NCBI GenBank assembly: GCA_910586895.1
Contig: CAJUIW010000004.1
Span: forward strand, 1-64,000
Length of the DNA: 64,000 bases
DNA from: an uncultured Muribaculaceae bacterium
GTDB lineage: Bacteria > Bacteroidota > Bacteroidia > Bacteroidales > Muribaculaceae
Reading direction: 5' to 3'
Position numbers and translations under genes: made by a program. This document shows, piece after piece, positions 8,344-16,488 of the stretch (the stretch's first letter is position 1; the number at the start of each line of letters is the position of its first letter). The notes beneath the pieces were generated by a model that did no database searches, had not been told where the DNA came from, and saw only the letters and a program-made list of their open reading frames with translations.

Positions 8344-9744
8344 ATGAGGTTTGACGAGTTTGACCTAAGCTATGACGTGCTTGACGCACTTGATTCAATG
8401 CACTTCGAAGAGTGCACCCCTATTCAGGAACAATCAATCCCGGTAGTACTTGAGGGACGCGACCTCATAGCCGTGGCTCAGACCGGAACCGGAAAGACAG
8501 CCGCTTATCTGCTCCCCGTCATAAGCGAGCTATCGGACTATGACTTCCCGAAAGATGCCGTCAATTGCATAGTCATGGCTCCCACACGCGAGTTAGCCAT
8601 GCAGATTGACCGTCAACTTGAAGGATTCAGCTATTTCATCAACATCAGCTCCCTTCCCATATATGGAGGCACCGACGGAGCTACCTTCGCGCAACAGCAA
8701 CGCGGACTTAAGCTCGGGGCCGATGTGGTAATCGCCACCCCGGGACGCCTGCTGGCCCATCTTCAGATGGGATATGTAGATCTGTCGCGCGTGTCATTCT
8801 TCATACTTGACGAAGCCGACCGCATGCTCGACATGGGATTCTACGATGACATAATGCAGATTGTGAAGCACCTGCCCAAAGAGAGGCAGACGCTCATGTT
8901 CTCAGCCACCATGCCTCCAAAAATCCAGCAGCTTGCCAAAACAATACTCAATGACCCGGCCGAGGTAAAAATAGCAGTTTCAAAACCGGCTGAGAAAATC
9001 GACCAGTCAGCCTACGTATGCTACGAGCCTCAGAAGCTGCACATACTGAAGCATCTGTTCAGCACCATGCACTCACAGCGCGTCATAGTGTTCGCCTCTT
9101 CGAAAATAAAAGTCAAGGAACTGTCGCGTGAACTGCGCCGGGCCAAATATAAAATAGGAGAGATGCATTCCGACCTCGACCAGACAAAACGTGACGAGGT
9201 GATGCTCGACTTCAAGGCCGGACGTGTTGACATCCTTGTAGCCACGGATATCGTAGCTCGCGGAATTGACATCGAAGATATCACAATGGTGGTCAACTAC
9301 GATGTGCCGCATGATGCCGAGGATTATGTACACCGTATCGGGCGTACCGCCCGCGCTCAGGCCGACGGTACAGCCGTCACATTTGTCAGCGAACAGGACC
9401 AGCAGAAATTCGGATATATCGAACGTTTTCTTGAGAAAGAGATCAGGAAGAATCCTATTCCCGAAAGCATCGGCGAGGGCCCCCGATACAATCCTGAGCG
9501 CAGACAGCGCGGAGGACGCCAGAACGGACGTAACAATAACCGAGGACGCAAACCATCATCAGGCAATGGCTCAGCAACGCGTCAGAAAACACAGGGTCGC
9601 AACCACGCGCCGAAACGTCAGGAAAACAACCCGGCAGCGAATGCGAAAACACAACCATCAAACAACCGTAACCGCAACCGCCGCCGCAACAACAACCGGC
9701 CGCACACCCCAAAGGATTCAAACTCCCCCACATCCTCAAACTAA
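8344..9744 (+). CDS. DEAD-box ATP-dependent RNA helicase
   Basis: A 466-residue cytosolic helicase of the RhlE/DeaD group. Motif I is AQTGTGKT (45-52), Ia is PTRELA (80-85) and Ib is TPGRL (132-136). Motif II is DEAD (156-159), III is SAT (187-189) and VI is HRIGRTAR (330-337). The core ends near residue 385. It is followed by an Arg/Asn/Gly-rich basic tail of about 80 residues, probably for non-specific RNA binding. Such enzymes unwind short duplexes during ribosome assembly and mRNA turnover. The start is an ATG with no competing upstream codon. The gene stands alone between a terminator and the riboswitch. Confidence 0.93.
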   Translation: MRFDEFDLSYDVLDALDSMHFEECTPIQEQSIPVVLEGRDLIAVAQTGTGKTAAYLLPVISELSDYDFPKDAVNCIVMAPTRELAMQIDRQLEGFSYFINISSLPIYGGTDGATFAQQQRGLKLGADVVIATPGRLLAHLQMGYVDLSRVSFFILDEADRMLDMGFYDDIMQIVKHLPKERQTLMFSATMPPKIQQLAKTILNDPAEVKIAVSKPAEKIDQSAYVCYEPQKLHILKHLFSTMHSQRVIVFASSKIKVKELSRELRRAKYKIGEMHSDLDQTKRDEVMLDFKAGRVDILVATDIVARGIDIEDITMVVNYDVPHDAEDYVHRIGRTARAQADGTAVTFVSEQDQQKFGYIERFLEKEIRKNPIPESIGEGPRYNPERRQRGGRQNGRNNNRGRKPSSGNGSATRQKTQGRNHAPKRQENNPAANAKTQPSNNRNRNRRRNNNRPHTPKDSNSPTSSN

Positions 9745-9751
9745 ACATTAG

Positions 9752-9783
9752 TTTGGTATTTCGATAAGTAATGTGTACCTTTG
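9752..9783 (+). promoter_or_regulatory. Promoter of the thiamine operon
   Basis: TTTG at 9752-9755 and TACCTTTG at 9776-9783 are separated by 20 bp, a near-ideal Bacteroidetes promoter. Transcription would begin just upstream of the TPP riboswitch. Confidence 0.8.
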
Positions 9784-9795
9784 CCGTCAGCACGA

Positions 9796-9895
9796 CAAAG
9801 GGGTGCCGCTATGTGCGTACATATATGTCTACGCAAAGCGGCTGAGATTATTACCCTTCGAACCTGATACGGTTAGCACCGGCGCAGGGATTGTT
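9796..9895 (+). ncRNA. TPP riboswitch (THI element)
   Basis: The conserved aptamer blocks are all present in order. GGGGTGCCG begins at 9800, GGCTGAGATTATTACCC spans about 9840-9855, GAACCTGATACGGTTAG spans about 9860-9875, and GGCGCAGGGA is at 9881-9890. It lies 85 bp before thiD. Hairpins follow at 9932-9946 and 9951-9966 (CGTTAA/TTAACG), ending 14 bases before the ATG. No U-run accompanies them, so control of translation initiation is more likely than termination. That part is inference. It should switch off the whole thi operon when thiamine pyrophosphate is plentiful. Confidence 0.96.
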
Positions 9896-9980
9896 GATAC
9901 TCTCAGGCCATGCCTTATTGTCGGCAACGTAGGACTATGACAGTCCGCAACGTTAACCTATTAACGATGTTACAACAGGC

Positions 9981-10841
9981 ATGAGAACTTATATCCCAGT
10001 ACTTTCTATAGCCGGTTCCGACTCATCAGGCGGCGCCGGAATTCAGGCTGACATCAAGACCATATCAGCTCTCGGATGCTATGCCATGACGGCCATTACA
10101 GCCATCACGGCTCAAAACACCATGGGTGTGCTTGACATCCAGGGCATAGACACGTCAATTGTACGGGCCCAGATTGATGCGGTGTTTACAGATGTACCCC
10201 CGTTGGCTGTAAAGACAGGTATGCTTCATAATGCAGAGATAGTGGAATGCGTGGCCGAAAAGATGCAGCAGTACAGTGTAAATACACTTGTGATAGACCC
10301 GGTAATGGTTTCGACATCTGGCTCCATGCTCCTTTCGGACGATGCGGTAAACCTCATGACCGGCAAACTCTTTCCTCTTGCCACATTGGTCACCCCTAAC
10401 CGCATGGAAGCGCTCCGGCTCACCGGCACCGAGGATGTTAACGAACAGGCACGTGTATTATCCGAAATGGGATGCCGCAATATCCTGCTTAAAGGTGGTG
10501 ATTCGGACGATAACAATGTAAAAGTTGACTATCTGAAGCTTTCCACCGAACCGGAACTCATAGCGCTGCGTGCCGATGCGGTCGACACAAACAACACTCA
10601 CGGTACCGGTTGCACACTATCCTCAGCCATAGCTTCATATCTGGCTATGGGATTGGACATCGAAGATGCCTGCATACGGGCCAAGCTCTATATAACACGC
10701 GCCCTTGCCGCAGGTGCCCGCATCATGTCAGGGCATGGTCACGGGCCGGTCAACCACCTTTTCGGCCCCCGCCACATGAAATACCTAAACATTGACAGTA
10801 ATGGAAATTATATTAAACAGCAAAAAAATTACCGTCGATGA
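9981..10841 (+). CDS. thiD: Hydroxymethylpyrimidine/phosphomethylpyrimidine kinase ThiD
   Basis: A 286-residue ribokinase-fold enzyme. It phosphorylates HMP and HMP-P to HMP-PP, the pyrimidine half of thiamine. The N-terminus VLSIAGSDSSGGAGIQADIK is diagnostic of ThiD. GDSDDNNV and the anion-hole motif THGTGCTLSSAIA near residues 212-224 complete the active site. It is the first gene after the TPP riboswitch. The last 13 codons overlap the start of thiS by 41 bases, suggesting translational coupling. The final residues (NIDSNGNYIKQQKNYRR) lie outside the usual ThiD core. Confidence 0.95.
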   Translation: MRTYIPVLSIAGSDSSGGAGIQADIKTISALGCYAMTAITAITAQNTMGVLDIQGIDTSIVRAQIDAVFTDVPPLAVKTGMLHNAEIVECVAEKMQQYSVNTLVIDPVMVSTSGSMLLSDDAVNLMTGKLFPLATLVTPNRMEALRLTGTEDVNEQARVLSEMGCRNILLKGGDSDDNNVKVDYLKLSTEPELIALRADAVDTNNTHGTGCTLSSAIASYLAMGLDIEDACIRAKLYITRALAAGARIMSGHGHGPVNHLFGPRHMKYLNIDSNGNYIKQQKNYRR

Positions 10842-11001
10842 CGGTATGACGCTATCACGCGTGCTCGAACAGCAGGGTATTGCCCCGACAGGAATTGCCA
10901 CTGCTGTCAACGGCGCAGTGGTAAGCCGTGACAAGCGTGACAGTTACACCCTGACGCAAGGCGACAACATTGTTATAATAAAGGCTTTCTACGGAGGGTG
11001 A
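10801..11001 (+). CDS. thiS: Sulfur carrier protein ThiS
   Basis: A 66-residue ubiquitin-like protein that ends in the required Gly-Gly. Its C-terminus is adenylated and thiocarboxylated to carry sulfur to the thiazole synthase ThiG. I chose the ATG at 10801 (MEIILNSKK), since the three codons before it add nothing to the beta-grasp fold. It overlaps the 3' end of thiD by 41 bases. Its stop overlaps the GTG start of the next gene. No thiF/moeB-like activating enzyme is present in the window, so the ThiS adenylase must be encoded elsewhere. Confidence 0.93.
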   Translation: MEIILNSKKITVDDGMTLSRVLEQQGIAPTGIATAVNGAVVSRDKRDSYTLTQGDNIVIIKAFYGG

Positions 11002-11585
11002 AACGCATTGCCATTACCCCTGAGGCTATTCATCCCGCGGAACCGGGCGCTATATGCGCCATCCTTGACCATGGATGGGACATGGTGCATCTAAGGCACC
11101 CCGGAGCTGATATAAAATCTCTACGGGATCTGCTTGACAGGATTCCTGCTGCACTGCATACGCGCATACGTCTGCACAGCTGCTTCGAGTTGACAGGCGA
11201 ATATCAGCTCGGAGGGATTCACCTCAACTCACGTAATCCGCAGCCACCTCCCGGATTCACCGGACGCATAAGCCGGTCATGCCATGCCATCAGCGAACTT
11301 CAGCAATCTGCAGGGTTTGACTACGTGACTTTAAGCCCCGTATTTGACAGCATCAGCAAGAATGGCTATAGAGCGGCCTTTACTCCTGAAGAGCTGTCGG
11401 CCATGCACTTTCCGGATACCATAAGTGTTATAGCATTGGGAGGTATCAATCCGGAGAATGCCCGCACACTCCGGGACACCCCTTTCGCCGGCTATGCCGT
11501 GCTCGGATATCTGTCTGAAGCGTATGGTGATAGCCTGTTACTTGAACAACGACTAAAACTATTTGACTCATGTTACAATTCATAA
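10998..11585 (+). CDS. ThiE/TenI-family protein, probable thiazole tautomerase
   Basis: A 195-residue TIM-barrel protein of the thiamine phosphate synthase superfamily. It starts at a GTG that overlaps the thiS stop (GTGA). Barrel landmarks are VHLRHPG, GGIHLNS, FDYVTLSPVFDSISK and IALGGINPENA. It differs from true ThiE at the Mg-diphosphate site: the usual (I/N)DD is replaced by LHSC, and the QLR(M/L)K motif is reduced to HLRHP. It is therefore unlikely to be a second thiamine phosphate synthase. TenI, which aromatises the thiazole tautomer, is the best alternative. It sits directly before the canonical thiE. Confidence 0.75.
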   Translation: MKRIAITPEAIHPAEPGAICAILDHGWDMVHLRHPGADIKSLRDLLDRIPAALHTRIRLHSCFELTGEYQLGGIHLNSRNPQPPPGFTGRISRSCHAISELQQSAGFDYVTLSPVFDSISKNGYRAAFTPEELSAMHFPDTISVIALGGINPENARTLRDTPFAGYAVLGYLSEAYGDSLLLEQRLKLFDSCYNS

Positions 11586-12199
11586 CCCACCCCTCAGAGA
11601 AGTATTCAATAGCTGAAGAGGTACAGATGGCCATAGAAGGTGGCTGCCGCTGGATTCAGCTCCGCATGAAAGATGCATCGGATGAAGAAGTACGCAACGT
11701 AGCACTTGAAATCATACCTATGTGCCAGGAGACTGACACATTCCTGATAATTGATGACCGTGTGGAGCTTGTCAACGAACTCCGCGTTTCAGGAGTGCAC
11801 CTCGGCAAAGAGGACATGGACCCGATGCAGGCCCGTGAAATTCTTGGTCCGCATGCCATAATAGGAGTTACAGCCAACACCGCCGCCGATATTATCAAAT
11901 TCAAAGGTAAGGATGTTGACTATGTAGGACTCGGGCCATTCCGATTCACCACTACAAAAAAGAACCTCGCACCGGAAATAGGGCTGGAAGGCTATACCGA
12001 AATAGTCAAAGATGTCAGAGCCGCCGGCGTGGAATTGCCTATTGTAGCGATTGGTGGAATTACGGAGGATGACGTGAAACCGCTTATGGCTACAGGAGTC
12101 AACGGCATAGCCATGTCAGGAGCCATAATAGGCGCTGACGACCCGATGCTCTATACCTCGTCCGTCATGGAAAAACTGCTTGGTATACCGGGCAAATAA
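11570..12199 (+). CDS. thiE: Thiamine phosphate synthase ThiE
   Basis: A 209-residue TIM-barrel enzyme that joins HMP-PP to thiazole phosphate to give thiamine phosphate. The canonical motifs are all present: WIQLRMKD (about 26-33), LIIDDRVEL for Mg-pyrophosphate, GVHLGKEDM, DYVGLGPFRFTTTKK and VAIGGI. Its ATG lies inside the end of the preceding TenI-like gene (16-base overlap), which implies coupled translation. Its intact active site contrasts with the degenerate one in its neighbour. Confidence 0.94.
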   Translation: MLQFITHPSEKYSIAEEVQMAIEGGCRWIQLRMKDASDEEVRNVALEIIPMCQETDTFLIIDDRVELVNELRVSGVHLGKEDMDPMQAREILGPHAIIGVTANTAADIIKFKGKDVDYVGLGPFRFTTTKKNLAPEIGLEGYTEIVKDVRAAGVELPIVAIGGITEDDVKPLMATGVNGIAMSGAIIGADDPMLYTSSVMEKLLGIPGK

Positions 12200-12231
12200 A
12201 CCGTTCTACTATCATTATCACATACTGAAAA

Positions 12232-13011
12232 ATGACTGACATTCTTACTATCGGAGGACGTGAGTTCCACTCACGCCTCTTTGTCGGCACAGGTAAATTC
12301 GCATCAAACCGTCTTATGCTCGATGCCATACTTGCCTCCGGCTCGGAGATGATAACCGTGGCCATGAAACGTATCGACATGGAGCATGAAGAAGAGGACG
12401 ATATGCTCCGCCACATCAACCGCGAGCATGTGCAGCTTCTCCCCAACACCTCAGGAGTGCGCAATGCTGATGAAGCTGTCCTTGCGGCGCGGCTGGCCCG
12501 CGACTGCTTCGGCACCGATTTCATAAAACTTGAGATACACCCTGACCCCAAATATCTGCTGCCTGATGCCGTAGAGACACTGCGTGCCACAGAGATTCTT
12601 GCACGTGAAGGGTTCAAGGTACTCCCCTATATCCAGGCTGACCCCGTACTGTGCAAGCGTCTGGAGGAAGTCGGCACTGCCGCAGTGATGCCGCTCGGCG
12701 CTCCCATAGGCACCAACAAAGGGCTTAAGACACGCGATCTGCTTGAAATAATCATCGCGGAGAGCCGCGTGCCCGTTGTAGTCGATGCCGGACTCGGCGC
12801 ACCCTCCCATGCTGCAGAGGCATTGGAAATGGGCGCTGATGCAGTGCTTGTCAATACAGCTATCGCTGTGGCAGGCGATCCCGTAGAGATGGCCGTGGCT
12901 TTCCGCATGGCTGTGGAGGCTGGCCGTAAAGCTTATATTGCCGGACTTGGAGCAGTGCAGGCAGCACCTCAGGCCACAAGCCCCCTTACATCATTTCTCG
13001 ATAATCTCTAA
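12232..13011 (+). CDS. thiG: Thiazole synthase ThiG
   Basis: A 259-residue TIM-barrel enzyme. It assembles thiazole phosphate from DXP, dehydroglycine and the thiocarboxylate of ThiS. The start reads LTIGGREFHSRLFVGTGKF, as in typical ThiG. FIKLEIHPDPKYLLPDAVET and the phosphate-binding loop VVDAGLGAPSHAAEALEMGADAVLVNTAIA are also typical. It is 32 bases downstream of thiE and 20 bases before thiC in the riboswitch-controlled operon. Confidence 0.95.
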   Translation: MTDILTIGGREFHSRLFVGTGKFASNRLMLDAILASGSEMITVAMKRIDMEHEEEDDMLRHINREHVQLLPNTSGVRNADEAVLAARLARDCFGTDFIKLEIHPDPKYLLPDAVETLRATEILAREGFKVLPYIQADPVLCKRLEEVGTAAVMPLGAPIGTNKGLKTRDLLEIIIAESRVPVVVDAGLGAPSHAAEALEMGADAVLVNTAIAVAGDPVEMAVAFRMAVEAGRKAYIAGLGAVQAAPQATSPLTSFLDNL

Positions 13012-13031
13012 GACATATTAAGTAAACAGCA

Positions 13032-14735
13032 ATGGAAATAGAAAACATCGATATAAATTCCTATCCTGGGTCGGAGAAAATTTATGTCAAGGGCTCCATA
13101 TACCCTGACATCCGTGTCCCGATGCGCCAAATCAATCTCACTCCTACGGTAAAGATTGTTGACGGTGAGCGGATTGTGCGTGAAAACGATCCTGTGACGG
13201 TTTATGACACAAGCGGAGTATACACTGATCCGGATGTACACACCGATATCAACAAAGGGATTCCGCGCATACGCGAACAGTGGATTTCAACCCGCGATGA
13301 TCTTGAACAGCTTAGTGAGCTCAGCTCCGAATACGGACGCATGCGCGAGGCTGACAAGTCGCTTGACTCTATCCGTTTTGCCCACCGCCACCTCCCCCGC
13401 AGAGCAAAAGATGGCAAAGCCATCACACAGATGGCTCTGGCACGCCAAGGGGTCATCACTCCGGAAATGGAATATGTGGCCATACGCGAAAACATGCTTG
13501 CTGACCGTCTTGGCATCAAGAGCCACATCACACCCGAATTTGTGCGCGAAGAGTTAGCCGCCGGACGTGCCGTTCTCCCGGCCAACATCAATCATCCTGA
13601 AGCTGAACCGATGATCATAGGCCGCAACTTCCTCGTCAAACTCAACACCAATATAGGCAACTCCGCCCTATCGTCGGGCATTGAGGAGGAGGTGAGCAAA
13701 GCTGTATGGAGCTGCTATTGGGGCGGCGACACATTGATGGACCTCTCTACCGGCGACAACATCCATGAAACCCGCGAATGGATAGTACGCAACTGTCCAG
13801 TTCCGGTCGGTACTGTCCCCGTATATCAGGCATTGGAGAAAGTAGACGGGCGTGTTGAGGACCTGACATGGGAAATCTACCGTGACACCCTTATTGAACA
13901 GGCAGAACAGGGTGTTGACTATTTCACTATCCATGCCGGAGCGCTACGTGCACATGCCGATATGGTTAAAGAACGTCTCACCGGCATAGTGTCGCGCGGA
14001 GGTTCCATAATGACACGATGGGCTGTGCTTCATGATTCGGAGAACTTCCTGTACACACATTTTGATGAAATATGTGAGATACTTGCACAGTATGACGTAG
14101 CCGTATCGCTTGGCGACGGTCTTCGCCCAGGATCCATTCACGATGCCAATGACCGTTCACAGTTCCTTGAACTGGATGTGCTCGGACAATTGACTGAAAT
14201 AGCGTGGAAACATGGAGTACAGGTACTGATTGAAGGCCCAGGACATGTGCCGATGCATAAAATCCGTGAGAATATGGACCGTCAGATTGACAAATGCCAT
14301 GAAGCCCCGTTCTATACCTTAGGCCCGCTCACTACAGATATCGCTCCCGGATATGACCATATAACATCGGCCATAGGCGCTGCACAAATTGCCTGGATGG
14401 GCACCGCCATGATATGCTATGTCACACCCAAGGAACACCTTGCGCTCCCAAATCTTGAGGATGTACGCAACGGTGTTATAACCTACAAGATAGCAGCACA
14501 TGCCGCGGATATTGCAAAGGGTCATCCCGGCGCACAGGTACGTGACGACGCCATGAGCCGCGCCCGCTTTGAATTCCGCTGGAAGGACCAATTCAACCTG
14601 TCGCTTGATCCGGCACGTGCAAAACAATATTATGTTGAAAGCCATAAATCTGACGACCACTTCTGCACAATGTGCGGCCCTAACTTCTGCGCCATGCGTA
14701 TTTCACAGTCATTAATTGACGATTGTGCTAAATAA
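13032..14735 (+). CDS. thiC: Phosphomethylpyrimidine synthase ThiC
   Basis: A 567-residue radical SAM enzyme that rearranges aminoimidazole ribotide into HMP-P. The C-terminal CTMCGPNFC motif (Cys545, Cys548, Cys553) is the unusual 4Fe-4S site of ThiC. GLRPGSIHDANDRSQF, EGPGHVPMHKIRENM and LGPLTTDIAPGYDHI are characteristic substrate and metal motifs. The N-terminal region is of the shorter bacterial type. It is followed by thiH after only four bases. AIR comes from purine synthesis. Confidence 0.97.
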   Translation: MEIENIDINSYPGSEKIYVKGSIYPDIRVPMRQINLTPTVKIVDGERIVRENDPVTVYDTSGVYTDPDVHTDINKGIPRIREQWISTRDDLEQLSELSSEYGRMREADKSLDSIRFAHRHLPRRAKDGKAITQMALARQGVITPEMEYVAIRENMLADRLGIKSHITPEFVREELAAGRAVLPANINHPEAEPMIIGRNFLVKLNTNIGNSALSSGIEEEVSKAVWSCYWGGDTLMDLSTGDNIHETREWIVRNCPVPVGTVPVYQALEKVDGRVEDLTWEIYRDTLIEQAEQGVDYFTIHAGALRAHADMVKERLTGIVSRGGSIMTRWAVLHDSENFLYTHFDEICEILAQYDVAVSLGDGLRPGSIHDANDRSQFLELDVLGQLTEIAWKHGVQVLIEGPGHVPMHKIRENMDRQIDKCHEAPFYTLGPLTTDIAPGYDHITSAIGAAQIAWMGTAMICYVTPKEHLALPNLEDVRNGVITYKIAAHAADIAKGHPGAQVRDDAMSRARFEFRWKDQFNLSLDPARAKQYYVESHKSDDHFCTMCGPNFCAMRISQSLIDDCAK

Positions 14736-14739
14736 AAAG

Positions 14740-15849
14740 ATGTTTTACGACGAACTTAAAAAATACGATTGGGATTCAACATCGGAAGCCATCTATTCAA
14801 TGACGGCAGCCGATGTTGAACGCGCCCTGAGGAAAAAGCGGCCGGATATCAACGACTTCATGGCACTGATATCGCCGGCAGCCGCTCCCTACATTGAGCA
14901 GATGGCAGCTCTGTCGCACCGTCACACCATGGAGCGCTTCGGCAAGACCATATCAATGTATATACCACTTTATGTATCAAACGCATGCACAAACCACTGT
15001 GTATACTGCGGATTCAATCATGACAACCCCCTGCAACGCGTCACATTGGATCTTGATCAGGTAAAGGCGGAATGCGAGGCCATACGCCGTCTCGGGCCGT
15101 TTGAGAATCTGCTGATAGTGTCAGGCGAATTCCCACGGCTCAACGGGGTTGACTATCTGGAGCAGGTGCTCCGCACGGCGCGTCCGTACTTCAACAATCT
15201 CACCATCGAGGTGATGCCTATGAAGGAGCGTGATTACTACCGCCTTACCCAGAGCGGCCTCAATGGAGTGGTATGCTTTCAGGAGACATACCATGAACAG
15301 GCCTACAAGACATACCATCCGCGAGGCATGAAATCCATATTCGAATGGCGTGTCAACGGATTTGACCGTATGGGGGCCGCAGGGGTACACAAAATAGGAA
15401 TGGGCGTACTCATAGGACTGGAGGATTGGCGCACTGATGTAACAATGATGGCCCGCCATCTTCAATACCTGCGCCGCACATACTGGCGTACCCGCTACAG
15501 CGTCAACTTCCCGCGCATGTGTCCGGCCGAAGGGGGGTATCAGCCGAAAGTGGTAATGACTGACCGCGAACTCGCACAGCTCACATTTGCATTCCGCATA
15601 TTTGACCATGATGTCGATATTTCATACTCCACCCGCGAAAAGCCTGAATTCCGCCGTGGCATGATGAAATTAGGCGTGACTTCAATGAGCGCAGGCAGCC
15701 GTACCGAACCCGGAGGATATATCTCCACCCCTGACGCACTCGAGCAGTTTGAGGTATCCGATTCAAGGACTCCGCTTGAGGTGGCCGACGAAATCAGAGC
15801 GCTCGGCTACGAAGCGGTTTGGAAGGACTGGGACAAAAGTTTTGACTGA
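14740..15849 (+). CDS. thiH: 2-iminoacetate synthase ThiH
   Basis: A 369-residue radical SAM enzyme that cleaves tyrosine to dehydroglycine (2-iminoacetate) for ThiG. The cluster motif CTNHCVYC has Cys83, Cys87 and Cys90. FENLLIVSGEFPR and VCFQETYHEQAYKTYHP follow as in ThiH. I chose the ATG at 14740, four bases after the thiC stop. The frame is open to a TTG at 14716, but that codon lies within thiC. Use of ThiH rather than glycine oxidase fits an anaerobe. Its stop overlaps the start of the following regulator (ATGA). Confidence 0.95.
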   Translation: MFYDELKKYDWDSTSEAIYSMTAADVERALRKKRPDINDFMALISPAAAPYIEQMAALSHRHTMERFGKTISMYIPLYVSNACTNHCVYCGFNHDNPLQRVTLDLDQVKAECEAIRRLGPFENLLIVSGEFPRLNGVDYLEQVLRTARPYFNNLTIEVMPMKERDYYRLTQSGLNGVVCFQETYHEQAYKTYHPRGMKSIFEWRVNGFDRMGAAGVHKIGMGVLIGLEDWRTDVTMMARHLQYLRRTYWRTRYSVNFPRMCPAEGGYQPKVVMTDRELAQLTFAFRIFDHDVDISYSTREKPEFRRGMMKLGVTSMSAGSRTEPGGYISTPDALEQFEVSDSRTPLEVADEIRALGYEAVWKDWDKSFD

Positions 15850-16418
15850 TGCTGCCACCTAATATACTCCGACGCATCAGAGCGGCTTATCCGGTTTCGG
15901 ATGAGTCGCTCCGATTGCTTTCCGAACATCTGACACCCTGCGACTTTCCGCGCCGCTATAAACTTATAACGGAAGGTGCGCGCTATCCTCTGGCCTATTT
16001 TCTTGAGGAGGGGCTCACACGCTCCTATTGGCTGGTGGACGGTCAGGAAATAACCACATCATTCGCCACAGAGGGAGCCATAATGTTCAGTATGGACGAG
16101 CTATATTACGACCGTCCGAGCGAGGAATTCATAGAGACTATCGAGCCTTGCCGCTGCTACAGCATTCCGCTCAATACACTCCGTCATCTTTTTGACACGA
16201 ATATCGAACTGGCCAACTGGGGACGGGTGATACATCAGGATGAATACCGGCGTCTGCACCGCTCCCACAAGGAACGCCTGACCCTTCCGGCCCGTGAACG
16301 CTACGAAAAGTTTCAGGAACAGTTCCCGGAAGTGTGCCTCCGATCACCGCTGGGCTACATAGCGTCATATCTCGGCATCACCCTCTCGACTCTCAGCCGG
16401 CTGAGGAGCAAAATTTGA
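15849..16418 (+). CDS. Crp/Fnr-type transcriptional regulator
   Basis: A 189-residue protein with an N-terminal cyclic-nucleotide-binding-like beta barrel (about 20-115) and a C-terminal helix-turn-helix. The HTH contains SPLGYIASYLGITLSTLSRLRSKI, the usual Bacteroidetes form. The cNMP pocket lacks the classical GE...R phosphate cassette, so the ligand is unknown, and no iron-sulfur cysteines are seen. Its ATG overlaps the thiH stop by one base, which makes it the last gene of the thiamine operon. It may link thiamine status to other genes, but that is inference. Confidence 0.82.
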   Translation: MLPPNILRRIRAAYPVSDESLRLLSEHLTPCDFPRRYKLITEGARYPLAYFLEEGLTRSYWLVDGQEITTSFATEGAIMFSMDELYYDRPSEEFIETIEPCRCYSIPLNTLRHLFDTNIELANWGRVIHQDEYRRLHRSHKERLTLPARERYEKFQEQFPEVCLRSPLGYIASYLGITLSTLSRLRSKI

Positions 16419-16450
16419 TATAGAGCAAATATTTAATCATCTCAAACCGC

Positions 16451-16458
16451 TATCTTTG
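16451..16458 (+). promoter_or_regulatory. -7 box before the acyltransferase gene
   Basis: TATCTTTG lies 31 bp before the ATG at 16489. The open frame runs back to a TTG inside this box, which supports the ATG as the true start. Confidence 0.55.
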
Positions 16459-16488
16459 CCGTGTCAAATTAATATTAGCTCTACAATC

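Noticed and set aside
9266..9751. A 161-codon Arg/Thr/His-rich frame inside the helicase gene
   Set aside because: It is an alternative frame of the low-complexity Arg/Asn tail of the helicase and has no domain or start signal of its own.
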